From Rhodococcus qingshengii JCM 15477 (GTDB taxonomy: Bacteria; Actinomycetota; Actinomycetes; Mycobacteriales; Mycobacteriaceae), in the NCBI RefSeq assembly GCF_023221595.1, contig NZ_CP096563.1, positions 6,009,001 to 6,073,000 of the forward strand: a DNA stretch of 64,000 bases. The letters are read 5' to 3'. Of the stretch, positions 50,117 through 58,329 are shown piece after piece (position 1 is the stretch's first letter; each line of letters opens with the position of its first letter). The notes beneath the pieces are model-generated. The model was not told the DNA's origin and did not search any database. It worked only from the letters and a program-made list of their open reading frames with translations. The position numbers were made by a program, and so were the translations under genes.

Positions 50117-50135
50117 TAAAGTTAGCCATACTTAA
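50117..50135 (+). promoter_or_regulatory. IdeR/DtxR-type iron box
   Basis: TAAAGTTAGCCATACTTAA matches the iron-box consensus TTAGGTTAGCCTAACCTAA in 14 of 19 positions. It lies between the divergent siderophore operon and the double-AraC gene, so both may be repressed by iron-loaded IdeR/DtxR. Confidence 0.7.
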
Positions 50136-50163
50136 GTCGAAAGGGTTGTCCAGGAGCGCCAAT

Positions 50164-51780
50164 GTGTTACCACTATCGGGAAGGTCGGACGCAATCGACT
50201 TGGGGCCGATCCGCGCCTGCCGCACCGAGCCAAGCATCGGCCGCTCACCGCTGTTGTTCTGGGTTCTCGCAGGTAGTGGACGCGTCAGGACCGGATCGAC
50301 CGTCTACGAGGTGCCGGCGGGCGAGTTGTTGTGGATCCCGGCGGGCGTGCGATATTCGATGGAGACTGACTCGGATTCCGTCGCGTTTCCCATCCTGCTT
50401 CCGCCCTCGAACGGCGTCAGCGCCGGGCCGGCTACCGTGACGCGTCTGCGCGTTCCGCCCGGATGGGAAGACAGACTGATCCACGAGTTCGTTCACAACC
50501 TGGGCTATCTGCGCGGCGACGCTGCACACCCGTCGTCCTTGTTCGAAATGATTACCCGGGCCGACGACGGGGCCACCTCGCTGCCGCAATTGCCGCAATC
50601 ACGGGAAGCGTTCGAGATCGCGCACGCCCTGTTGCGAACACCTGGCACCGACGACACCGAGGCACAATTCGCGAAGCGTGCCGGGATCAGCATTCGAACG
50701 CTCCAGCGATACTTCGTGGAAGAAACCGGCCTCACCTTCACGCGCTGGCGGCTTCGAGCTCGGATCGCCGCGTCGTTGGAGTACCTGAAGCAGGACCGCG
50801 AGATCGGTTGGATTGCAAACGAAGTCGGCTTCGAAACGGGCAGCGGATTCACGCGTGCGTTCCGGTCCCAGATGGGAGAGAGCCCGAGCGACTATCGCCG
50901 CCGGGCCCTCTCCGGTCCAACCGATCGCAGCGTGGACACCGACAACGATCAAGCATTGGTCCGCATGCTCGCAGAGCCCAGGCAGCCCGGGGAAACAACG
51001 CCGCCGATACCGGCCAATGCGACGTGGCCGCGCGTCAACGGCGCCCACGTCGCCGTGTGGGTCTACCGAGGCCAAGCCCGGGTGGACGTCGCGGACCGCA
51101 GTTGGGAACTGCGCACCGGAAAGGCCATGATTCTTCCTGCAGGCGTCCTCAATACCGTCACGGTTCCGACTGGTTCACTGCTTCTGCCGCTCGGCTTCCG
51201 TTCCTCGAACGGGTCGACCGTATCTGCCGACGCCCTCGAGACCGTGCAGTTCTCCCCCACTGACGAGTTGGCATTGCTGCACACTTTCGTCGCCGCCTAC
51301 ACGCCCTTGCGCCCGCGCGGCCACGACAGCGCCATGGCATTCGACATCATCGCCACCGGCCCTCTTGCACAACCGGTTTCGAACACCTCGCCCACCGCTT
51401 CGATTGCCACACGACTGGCAGCGACGACCGCCGCCCGCCCGGCCGACCCTCGCACTCTGGACGAGTGGGCGCAAGAGTTCGGTACTGACGCGGCCAGGCT
51501 GCGCCGGGAGTTCCGTATCGAAACCGGCACCACGTATCCGCAGTGGCGATCGCTTTCACGGATGACCCAGGCACGCACCCAACTCCAACTCGGGGTTGCA
51601 CCCGGCACGGTGTCGAGGAACCTGGGTTACGCGCACCTGCCCGCATTCAGCCGAGCGTTTCGCACTGCGCACGGGATCTCACCGCAGCGCTTCCAAGCCC
51701 AGTCCGTCGAACGCGCCCTCTGGTTACGTTCTGTGCCGCGCGCCGCGGAGCCGAGCGCTCGGGTTCTTCACACCCACTGA
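50164..51780 (+). CDS. Double AraC-family regulator (two cupin + HTH modules fused)
   Basis: 538 residues from GTG 50164, with AGGAG seven bases upstream. First module: cupin-like sensor (~30-80: FWVLAGSGRVRTG, PAGELLWIPAG) and AraC HTH (~155-247: FAKRAGISIRTLQRYFVEETG, IGWIANEVGFETGSGFTRAFRSQMGESP). Second module: cupin (~295-345: AVWVYRGQARVDV, GKAMILPAGV) and degenerate HTH (~425-512: WAQEFGTDAARLRREFRIETG, PGTVSRNLGYAHLPAFSRAFRTAHGISP). A tandem duplication in one chain would act as a covalent dimer. Divergent from the siderophore operon across an iron box, so it likely regulates iron uptake with the siderophore as effector. Confidence 0.88.
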   Translation: MLPLSGRSDAIDLGPIRACRTEPSIGRSPLLFWVLAGSGRVRTGSTVYEVPAGELLWIPAGVRYSMETDSDSVAFPILLPPSNGVSAGPATVTRLRVPPGWEDRLIHEFVHNLGYLRGDAAHPSSLFEMITRADDGATSLPQLPQSREAFEIAHALLRTPGTDDTEAQFAKRAGISIRTLQRYFVEETGLTFTRWRLRARIAASLEYLKQDREIGWIANEVGFETGSGFTRAFRSQMGESPSDYRRRALSGPTDRSVDTDNDQALVRMLAEPRQPGETTPPIPANATWPRVNGAHVAVWVYRGQARVDVADRSWELRTGKAMILPAGVLNTVTVPTGSLLLPLGFRSSNGSTVSADALETVQFSPTDELALLHTFVAAYTPLRPRGHDSAMAFDIIATGPLAQPVSNTSPTASIATRLAATTAARPADPRTLDEWAQEFGTDAARLRREFRIETGTTYPQWRSLSRMTQARTQLQLGVAPGTVSRNLGYAHLPAFSRAFRTAHGISPQRFQAQSVERALWLRSVPRAAEPSARVLHTH

Positions 51781-52145
51781 ACGAGTTGCCACACGATTCC
51801 GTTGGCGTCGACGAACTGGCAGTAACGCTCACCCCACGGTTCCGTCTCCGGTTCGGTGACGACGGAGGCACCTTCAGCAGCGATGCGGGCGAACTCGGCG
51901 TCGACATCGTCGACCACGAATGCAATGAGCAAGCCTTGACCGGCCGGACCTGCGACGAAGTCGGGCTTGAACGTCCCGAGCCCGGTGCGCAGGAAGACCA
52001 CGTTGACCCCGGCATCCGGATGATTCAGGGAAACGAAGCCGTCATCGGCCATGGCCTCGGTGAAACCGAAATGGGTTTTCGCGAAGTCTGCCGATGCGTC
52101 GGTGTCGGCGACGTTCAAGGACAGAGCAGTGCTGGTGATTTTCAT
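51768..52145 (-). CDS. VOC-fold protein (glyoxalase/dioxygenase superfamily)
   Basis: 125 residues from ATG 52145 with GGAGG seven bases upstream. Repeated beta-alpha-beta-beta-beta units: TALSLNVADTDASADFAKTHFGF, then LLIAFVVDDVDAEFARIAAEGASVV, WGERYCQFVDANGIVWQLVQW. Catalytic metal ligands are not clear, so it may be a glyoxalase-like or fosfomycin/antibiotic-binding protein. Overlaps the double-AraC stop by 13 bases (convergent) and is divergent from a TetR gene across a 35-bp palindrome. Confidence 0.85.
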   Translation of the reverse strand: MKITSTALSLNVADTDASADFAKTHFGFTEAMADDGFVSLNHPDAGVNVVFLRTGLGTFKPDFVAGPAGQGLLIAFVVDDVDAEFARIAAEGASVVTEPETEPWGERYCQFVDANGIVWQLVQWV

Positions 52146-52169
52146 CGTGGGCCTCCCATGATCGATAAA

Positions 52170-52204
52170 CCTTATGCAGTGCATACAGTATGCACCGTAT
52201 AAGG
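52170..52204 (+). promoter_or_regulatory. 35-bp near-perfect palindrome, candidate TetR operator
   Basis: A 17-bp half on each side of A52187 with 15 of 17 pairs matching. Its core GTGCATAC-A-GTATGCAC (52179-52195) is perfect and the outer CCTTAT/ATAAGG arms also pair. It lies between the divergent VOC and TetR genes, 24 bases before the VOC start (reverse) and 42 before the TetR start. Confidence 0.75.
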
Positions 52205-52245
52205 TATACCACCGTTGAGGTATTCCCGATTTCTGGAGACGACTG

Positions 52246-52971
52246 ATGGCCCGCGAACTGATCGACCTGCTCTGGCGCGATCACCCCCTCGCACCGAAGG
52301 GTGGCACCCGCGGCCCGCGGGCGAAGGTCACCACCTCACAGGCGGTCGGCGTCGCGATCTCCGTCGCGAATACCGACGGCCTCGACGCCGTGACGGTCCG
52401 CCGATTGGCCGCCGAACTCGGAATCTCGGGCATGGCGGTGTACACCCACGTCGGATCCCGCGACGATCTGCTGGTGCTCATGGTCGACGCCGTACACGGA
52501 CACAGCCCACTCCTGCCGTACGGGAACATGACCTGGCGCCAACGTGTGCGTCGGGTCGCCGAGGAAGAACTTGTCCTCTATACGGAGCATTGGTGGCTCC
52601 TGGACATCTCCGATCAGCGCTCCGCGTTGGGTCCGGGAACTATCGCGAAGTACGACCACGAACTTCACGCCTTCGACGGCACGGGACTGAGCGACATCGA
52701 CCGGGACTCCGCCCTGACATTTGTCGCCGACTTCGCCCGATCCTCGGCGCAAGCGCGGCGCCCTGACCCCCGAGCAGCCGACATGGCCGAGGTGTGGTCG
52801 TCCTGGAACCAGCGTCTGGCTGCTTATCTCGGCGACGACTTCCCGCTGGCGCAGCGAGTCGGAGGGGCGGCCGGCGAGGCCAAGAACTCCCCGTACAGCC
52901 CCGAGGCGGCCTGGGAGTTCGGGCTGGACCGGGTACTGGACGCCCTGGACGGCCTCATTCACATCGAATGA
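52246..52971 (+). CDS. TetR-family regulator
   Basis: 241 residues. HTH at ~30-60: GVAISVANTDGLDAVTVRRLAAELGISGMAVYTHVGSRDDL, with recognition helix GMAVYTHV. ATG with GGAG eight bases upstream. Divergent from the VOC gene with a 35-bp palindrome between, which is its probable site. Ligand unknown. Its stop touches the ATG of a possible longer form of the next gene. Confidence 0.88.
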   Translation: MARELIDLLWRDHPLAPKGGTRGPRAKVTTSQAVGVAISVANTDGLDAVTVRRLAAELGISGMAVYTHVGSRDDLLVLMVDAVHGHSPLLPYGNMTWRQRVRRVAEEELVLYTEHWWLLDISDQRSALGPGTIAKYDHELHAFDGTGLSDIDRDSALTFVADFARSSAQARRPDPRAADMAEVWSSWNQRLAAYLGDDFPLAQRVGGAAGEAKNSPYSPEAAWEFGLDRVLDALDGLIHIE

Positions 52972-52997
52972 CATTCCTGCAATTCGTGGGAGACAAT

Positions 52998-53405
52998 GTG
53001 TCCGTGCAGCGTTTCGGTTGGTCTCGACGGTCCGACGGCGACCCTTCGGTGTTCGAACCGCGAGAGCTGTTGCACGCCTACGAGAATCGATCGACTCGAG
53101 AGGTACGAGATTCCGGCGAGCTTCTCATCGAGATTCCGCTGAGCGACGCGAGCATCGTCGAGATCACCGTTCTTGATGCCTCTGCGGGCTGGATCGACTC
53201 CCGCGTGCGAGGACTCTGCAGTTCCCTGGACAAGATCGACCGCCGGGCTCAACGCGTACTTCGAGGGGGATTCAGCATCGGCTGGATCGAACTCGAATCG
53301 GAGCGCCACGGCGTCATCGACTACTGGGAAAACGGGGTCAACAACGAATACCCCATCTCCATCGTGTGGAATGGAAACTCCTGGGAAGAAGCGGCAACCA
53401 CCTAG
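52998..53405 (+). CDS. Hypothetical protein, 135 aa
   Basis: GTG start with GGGAG five bases upstream; a longer form starting at ATG 52968 (overlapping the TetR stop as ATGA) is possible, but has no ribosome site. Soluble, with HAYENRSTREVRDSGELLIE, ASIVEITVLDASAGWIDSRV and WNGNSWEEAATT. No motif recognised. Lies just after a TetR gene on the same strand, so it may be in the same transcript. Confidence 0.6.
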   Translation: MSVQRFGWSRRSDGDPSVFEPRELLHAYENRSTREVRDSGELLIEIPLSDASIVEITVLDASAGWIDSRVRGLCSSLDKIDRRAQRVLRGGFSIGWIELESERHGVIDYWENGVNNEYPISIVWNGNSWEEAATT

Positions 53406-53493
53406 CCTCGAAATCAGCGGAATACATCCGCGAAGACGGGGTAGACGAGTACATACCAGCGGCACATCGACTCAACTCCAGGCGTGGTGGACA

Positions 53494-53856
53494 ATGTTTC
53501 TCAGCGACCAGTCAATTCGTCACCACACCCGCCGTTTCGGAGCAGCTCTGTCGCCTTCACACAAGTGGCCTCCGCCCACCGAAACACAGCGCATCGCACG
53601 CTGGAGTGAGCGGTCTGAGATGCTCGGCGCGCTGTCGGTACTCCTGTTCTGGGCTTTCGGCTTCGGCATCCTGCTGGGCGTCGGCGCGATCACAACAGGA
53701 ATCTTCGCGCTCCGACGTCACCCGAAGAAGTCTGGCGGGCATCTGCTCTCGAATGCCCGCCAGCTGCCATGGGATGCAATAGTCGGCCTCTTCACCGGAT
53801 TCATCGGTCTGGCACTGAGCGGCTGGTTCTTCGTGGTGGTCCTACCCAACATGTAG
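53494..53856 (+). CDS. Small membrane protein, 120 aa (DUF4190-like)
   Basis: N-terminal ~45 residues polar (SIRHHTRRFGAALSPSHKW), then two hydrophobic helices (LGALSVLLFWAFGFGILLGVGAI and IVGLFTGFIGLALSGWFFVVVLP) separated by a basic loop LRRHPKKSGG. The layout resembles DUF4190 proteins. ATG at 53494 with weak GGTGG upstream. Convergent with the acyl-CoA ligase, 7 bases apart. Function unknown. Confidence 0.65.
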   Translation: MFLSDQSIRHHTRRFGAALSPSHKWPPPTETQRIARWSERSEMLGALSVLLFWAFGFGILLGVGAITTGIFALRRHPKKSGGHLLSNARQLPWDAIVGLFTGFIGLALSGWFFVVVLPNM

Positions 53857-53863
53857 CCCTCTG

Positions 53864-55519
53864 CTAGCCGAGTCCGTTCGCGGAGGTGGCCAGCACTCGG
53901 AGTTCACGTCGGAGGATCTTGCCGGTAGTGGTGAGCGGCAAGCTGTCGATGAACGTGATCTCCCTGGGGTACTGGTAGAAAGCAAGGCGACTTTTCACGT
54001 GGGTCTGCAACTCCTGACGGAGCTCCTCCGAGGAGTTCGACCCCTCGGACAGTACGACAAAAGCGTGAACCGCTTCGCCGCGCAACGGATCCGGAACACC
54101 GATGACACCTGCCATGGCTACCTCGTCGTGCGAGAGCAGGCACTCTTCGATCTCTCCGGGGCCGATTCGGTACCCCGCGGACGAAATGACGTCATCGGCA
54201 CGTCCCTGGTACCAGAAGTTCCCGGCGTCATCAGTCCGACCCAGATCACCGGTGTGAATCCAACCGTCGTACACCTTTTCATCGGTCTTCGACGGCTGGT
54301 TCCAATATCCGAGGAACTGTCCGGGATTGCCTGCCTTTACACAGATCTCGCCTACCTCACCAATCTCGACCGGCTCGCCGAGCGGATCGAGTAGGGCGAT
54401 TTCGAAGCCGGGAAAGGCCCGACCCATCGAACCGCTGGCGGGGTTCCACTTCGACCGCGAAGTCCCGATGGTCAGATTCATTTCCGTCTGCCCGTAGAAC
54501 TCGTTGACAGCTACGCCGAGAGTGCTCGCAACCCAGGCTTGCAGCGCGTCACCGAGTGCCTCACCACCGGTTCCCAATGCCCGCAGCTGAATACCACGCG
54601 CAGCAGTCTTGTCGATGCCGATGCTTCGCATCTGCTTGAGGGCAGTGGGAGGAATGAAGGCGCCCGTCACCTTGTGACGGCTCAGAATCTCGACCGCACG
54701 CGAAGGCGTGAATTTGTCGGGCGTCGCAACTACGGGGCACCCCAACGCAAGTGCGGGGAACAGTACGTCGAACAAACCACCGATCCAGGCCCAGTCTGCC
54801 GGCGTCCAGAAGACGTCTCCCAGCTGCGGAGCATTGTCGAACGCCGTCCGCATACCGGGCATGTGCGCCAGGAGAATTCGGTGCCCGTGGAGCGCGCCTT
54901 TCGGATTCCCGGTCGTCCCTGAGGTGTAGATGATGATGGCATGTGAATCGGGGCCCGTGGCTACCAGTTCACTACTTTCTGCGGCATCGTCGACGAGGCT
55001 GTGGAAATCGAGGATTTGCACGGGCGTCGAATCGGAGAGCCGATCGAGCCTTCCGACCACGATTACGGCTTCGAGACCCGGTATCTCACCGATTCCGTCG
55101 GCAACTCTCTCATAGCAGTCCTTCTCGACCACAAGAACTTTCGCGCCGGAGTCACGCATCCGATGTACTAACGCATCCGATCCGAACTTGACCGAAAGTG
55201 GAACGGTCACCATTCCGGATCGGAAGGCGCCCAGATGTGTCGCCAGAACCTCGATTCCCTGTGGGACCATCACACCGACGCGATCGCCTGAGACCAAGCC
55301 GAGATCCGCGAGCACGGTCGCGAACTTTCGGCTCATCGTGGCGACTTCACCGAATGTGTACCGCGCCCAGTGCCCACCGGTGTCTACGACGAGGGCCAGA
55401 TCATCGGGATTCTGTACATCGACACATGCGTGCGCAATGTTGAAGTGCTCTGGCACAGCCCATTCGAAGTGTTCTGCTTCGAGGTCCTGCCACCATGACA
55501 TATGCCGCCGAGAACTCAC
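53864..55519 (-). CDS. Acyl-CoA synthetase (AMP-forming), medium-chain-like
   Basis: 551 residues. ANL superfamily motifs: IIIYTSGTTGNPKGALHGH (P-loop-like A3), EFYGQTEMN, GWIHTGDLGRTDD and GYRIGPGEIEE; C-terminal Lys in PLTTTGKILRREL. Converts a carboxylic acid to its CoA thioester via an acyl-AMP. GTG start overlaps the MaoC stop (GTGA); ATG 55501 (MSWWQDLE) is an alternative. In one operon with the MaoC hydratase and an MHS transporter, so it probably activates a medium-chain, aryl- or branched acid taken up by that transporter. Confidence 0.92.
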   Translation of the reverse strand: MSSRRHMSWWQDLEAEHFEWAVPEHFNIAHACVDVQNPDDLALVVDTGGHWARYTFGEVATMSRKFATVLADLGLVSGDRVGVMVPQGIEVLATHLGAFRSGMVTVPLSVKFGSDALVHRMRDSGAKVLVVEKDCYERVADGIGEIPGLEAVIVVGRLDRLSDSTPVQILDFHSLVDDAAESSELVATGPDSHAIIIYTSGTTGNPKGALHGHRILLAHMPGMRTAFDNAPQLGDVFWTPADWAWIGGLFDVLFPALALGCPVVATPDKFTPSRAVEILSRHKVTGAFIPPTALKQMRSIGIDKTAARGIQLRALGTGGEALGDALQAWVASTLGVAVNEFYGQTEMNLTIGTSRSKWNPASGSMGRAFPGFEIALLDPLGEPVEIGEVGEICVKAGNPGQFLGYWNQPSKTDEKVYDGWIHTGDLGRTDDAGNFWYQGRADDVISSAGYRIGPGEIEECLLSHDEVAMAGVIGVPDPLRGEAVHAFVVLSEGSNSSEELRQELQTHVKSRLAFYQYPREITFIDSLPLTTTGKILRRELRVLATSANGLG

Positions 55520-55980
55520 CGAGCACCCACTTCGAGGTCGAGGGAATGGGTCTCGCCTACCAGGAATGAGAATTCGCCGGAGAAGACAAGGTCTCCGTCT
55601 TGGTTGACGAGTGAGCCTTTCGACGTCACGATCGCGGTCTCACCGTCCGAGCGAGGGCGCACCGACAGCACTTCCGACACCGCATGCACCGAGTCGCCGA
55701 GGTAAGTCGGCCGGTGGAATCTGACCTGATCGAGCCCGTAGAAGCACTGCAGGTAACGGGGGTCCAACTCCACCAGACCGAGCAAGGTGGACAACATGAG
55801 GGCACCGTGGGCGATCTGGCGACCGAAGCGCGTCTGCTGCGCGTAGTCGGGGTCGAGGTGAAGGGGATGGCGGTCCCAGGTGAGGTCGGCGAAACTTCGC
55901 ACATAGTCTTCGGTGACGACCCGCGGGTCCGTCACCGCAATGTCTCCGACAGAGATCTCTTCGAAACTCTTTGTGATCAT
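55516..55980 (-). CDS. MaoC-type (R)-enoyl-CoA hydratase-like protein
   Basis: 154 residues, single hot-dog domain. Catalytic DRHPLHLDPDYA with FGRQIAHGALML is the MaoC Asp/His motif. Overlaps the acyl-CoA ligase start by four bases and lies 14 bases after the MHS transporter. Predicted to hydrate enoyl-CoA formed from the activated acid. Confidence 0.9.
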   Translation of the reverse strand: MITKSFEEISVGDIAVTDPRVVTEDYVRSFADLTWDRHPLHLDPDYAQQTRFGRQIAHGALMLSTLLGLVELDPRYLQCFYGLDQVRFHRPTYLGDSVHAVSEVLSVRPRSDGETAIVTSKGSLVNQDGDLVFSGEFSFLVGETHSLDLEVGAR

Positions 55981-55994
55981 TGAAGTTTCCTCTA

Positions 55995-57365
55995 TTAGTT
56001 GACAACCGTGGAGCGTTGATCGACCGGCGGCAGATACGCCCCGTTGTCATCGATGTACATGTCGCGACTTCCTTCGTCGAGGTCGGTGTCACGGACGAAG
56101 TAGACGCTGATCAGCGAAATAACAGACAGGGCAGCGATATACACAGCGACCGCAAGCGATCCACCGGTTGCGCGAACCAACATGGCGGCAACCATCGGCG
56201 CGATTGCACCACCCAAGAGCACCCCGATCTGAAAAGCGATGGACGCTGCGCTGTACCGCACCCGTGCGTCGAACAGTTCCGCGATGAACGTCGCCTGCGG
56301 CCCGTACGAGATGCTGAGCATGAATGCGCCGACTGCCAATGCGCCGGTGGTGATCCAGAAGTTGCCGGTATCTATCGCGGCGAATGCAACGAAGACCCAC
56401 ACTCCCATGCCGGTGATGCCGACCATCAGGATCCGGCGTCGGCCGAATTTTTCGGACAGTTGACCGAAGATCGGAATGAAGATGACTGCAACGAGCGCGG
56501 ACACCATGACCGCTCCGAGCATGAGGTTTCCGGACAGCAGATCGAACTGATCGGCGTAGGTCAGGCTGTAGGTGTTGAGGATGTAGAAGTAAGCGCCCGT
56601 GCTGATCATCGAACCTGCGGCAAGAATGATTTGACGAGGGTAGTTCTTGAACGCGTCGACCATCGGAATCTTGACCGCAGTGTTCTGCTGCTTCACGCGA
56701 GCGAATGCGGGAGTCTCTTCCAACGCGGTGCGAATGTAAAGCCCGACGGCGACCAACGCGATACTCAGCAGGAAGGGAATTCTCCACCCCCACACCAGGA
56801 ATTGGTCCCCGGTGAGCGCCTTGGTGCCGAACATGACGGCCGTCGCCAGCAGAAGGCCAGCAGGCACACCGACCTGCGGCATACTGCCGTAGAAACCGCG
56901 GCGGTTCTTGGGTGCGTATTCCACAGCAGTCAGAACTGCACCGCCCCACTCACCCCCGACGCCGAAGCCCTGAATCAGTCTCAGCAATACGAGAAGAATC
57001 GGGGCCCACACACCGATCTGGGCGGAGGTCGGAAGGACGCCGACCAGGAACGTCGCTGCTCCCATCAAGAGAAGTGCGAGCACCAAGACCTTCTTGCGTC
57101 CGATGCGGTCGCCGAAGTGGCCCATCACAACACCGCCGAGTGGCCGCGCCAGGAAGCCGACAGCGAAGGTGGCGAAGGAAAGAATTGTCGCCAGCGCGGG
57201 GTCTGCGCCCGAAAAGAACAGCGGCGCAAAGACCAACGCGGCGGAGGCGCCGTAGATCTGAAAGTCGTACCACTCGATCGTGGTGCCGACCAGAACCGAT
57301 CCGGCCACACGCCGCAGGGCAGGCCTGTCGACAGTTGCGGGAGATGGGGGATTCGCGTCGTTCAT
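55995..57365 (-). CDS. MFS transporter, metabolite:H+ symporter (MHS) family
   Basis: 456 residues, 12 TM. MHS motif VGTTIEWYDFQIYGASAALVFAPLFF (in parts: TTIEWYDFQIYG), GHFGDRIGRKKVLV, and CIGFGVGGEWGGAVL-type GFGVGGEWGG. Imports an organic acid such as proline/betaine, shikimate, aromatic acid or alpha-ketoglutarate with protons. ATG at 57365 has AAGGAG eight bases upstream. First gene of the MHS-MaoC-ligase operon, divergent from a TetR gene with twin operators between. Confidence 0.93.
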   Translation of the reverse strand: MNDANPPSPATVDRPALRRVAGSVLVGTTIEWYDFQIYGASAALVFAPLFFSGADPALATILSFATFAVGFLARPLGGVVMGHFGDRIGRKKVLVLALLLMGAATFLVGVLPTSAQIGVWAPILLVLLRLIQGFGVGGEWGGAVLTAVEYAPKNRRGFYGSMPQVGVPAGLLLATAVMFGTKALTGDQFLVWGWRIPFLLSIALVAVGLYIRTALEETPAFARVKQQNTAVKIPMVDAFKNYPRQIILAAGSMISTGAYFYILNTYSLTYADQFDLLSGNLMLGAVMVSALVAVIFIPIFGQLSEKFGRRRILMVGITGMGVWVFVAFAAIDTGNFWITTGALAVGAFMLSISYGPQATFIAELFDARVRYSAASIAFQIGVLLGGAIAPMVAAMLVRATGGSLAVAVYIAALSVISLISVYFVRDTDLDEGSRDMYIDDNGAYLPPVDQRSTVVN

Positions 57366-57464
57366 GTCATTGCTCCTTGTATGGAGTGCCCTGTTAGCTC
57401 TCGCACCGAGAGGGAGGCTCGACAAGGAGACTATGCAGTGACCCAGGGCACAGTCAAGCGTATT

Positions 57465-57480
57465 TCAATCGATCGATTGA
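57465..57480 (-). promoter_or_regulatory. TetR operator 1 (MHS side)
   Basis: TCAATCGATCGATTGA, a perfect 16-bp palindrome 100 bases before the MHS transporter start, overlapping its probable promoter. A near-identical copy is at 57518-57533. Confidence 0.7.
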
Positions 57481-57517
57481 TTAGTTGAGATGCAATTTGC
57501 CAGTACACAAACAGCTA

Positions 57518-57533
57518 TCAATCGACTGATTGA
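57518..57533 (+). promoter_or_regulatory. TetR operator 2 (TetR side)
   Basis: TCAATCGACTGATTGA differs from operator 1 only at two central bases (CT for TC) and keeps the TCAATCGA/GATTGA arms. It lies 31 bases before the TetR ATG, 53 bases from operator 1 (about five helical turns), so one repressor could control both directions. Confidence 0.68.
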
Positions 57534-57563
57534 CAGCCGGTCGATTTCGGCGGCGATGCTAGC

Positions 57564-58283
57564 ATGATTGGGCAACCAACCGAAATGAGGATCATGGACC
57601 TGGGGCGCGTTCAACGGGCGGCAGTCACGCTGTTCGCGACGAAAGGATTCGCCGCCACCGGCATTCGTGAGCTCGGAGCCGAAGCCGGCATCAACTCGGC
57701 AACGCTCTACCACTACGTCGGCAGCAAAGAGTCACTGTTGGCCTCGATCATTCGGTCCTGCCTCGACGAGCTGACGCAGTCGGGAGAGCGGGCAATGCGC
57801 CGAAGCGCCGATCCCGTAGTCCAGCTCGCCGGCCTGGTGTCGTCACACGTCGGCATTACCGCCGTCAACCAACTGACTGCCCGCGTCGCCGAGTACGAGA
57901 TGCGCGGGTTGACCGGAGACAACCGCATCGAGTTGCAGACCCTGCGCGACGAGTACGAGCAACTTTTCGGACAGATCCTCGAACGCGGACAACGCGTGGG
58001 CGCCTTCGACATCGAAGATCTGGCATTGAGCCGACTCGCGATACTCGAGATGTGTACCGGGGTCGCGCATTGGTACCGGCCCGGTGGGCGTCTCGAGTTG
58101 GAAGATGTCCAGCGATTCTTCGTCAGCACCACGTGCAAGCTTCTGTCGGTTCCGTCCGACGAACTGCACGGTGTGGAGTTCATTCACGACGTCCGAAAGC
58201 TGGACAGCGAGCCCGAGACTCAGTCCTCCGAGATCTGGGGAACCACTGCACAGAGCGAATTCGCGCGACAGTCCGAGCTTTAA
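57564..58283 (+). CDS. TetR-family regulator of the acid-uptake operon
   Basis: 239 residues. HTH around 28-48: ATGIRELGAEAGINSATLYHYVGSKESLL, with recognition helix SATLYHYVGSKE typical of TetR. ATG 57564 chosen because shorter starts (57585, 57594) leave too little before helix 1. Ligand domain has DEYEQLFGQILERGQRVGAFD. Divergent from the MHS operon and flanked by two 16-bp operators, so it represses both, with an acid or acyl-CoA as inducer. A C14 tract follows its stop. Confidence 0.88.
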   Translation: MIGQPTEMRIMDLGRVQRAAVTLFATKGFAATGIRELGAEAGINSATLYHYVGSKESLLASIIRSCLDELTQSGERAMRRSADPVVQLAGLVSSHVGITAVNQLTARVAEYEMRGLTGDNRIELQTLRDEYEQLFGQILERGQRVGAFDIEDLALSRLAILEMCTGVAHWYRPGGRLELEDVQRFFVSTTCKLLSVPSDELHGVEFIHDVRKLDSEPETQSSEIWGTTAQSEFARQSEL

Positions 58284-58286
58284 CCG

Positions 58287-58300
58287 CCCCCCCCCCCCCC
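58287..58300. repeat. Homopolymeric C14 tract
   Basis: Fourteen consecutive C bases immediately after the TetR stop (58281-58283) and 30 bases before the PHP gene start. Long mononucleotide runs like this are rare in high-GC genomes and prone to slippage, so length may vary between cells or be a sequencing error. Confidence 0.9.
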
Positions 58301-58329
58301 GAAACTCCCGGCTCTGGTACGAACTGAAC

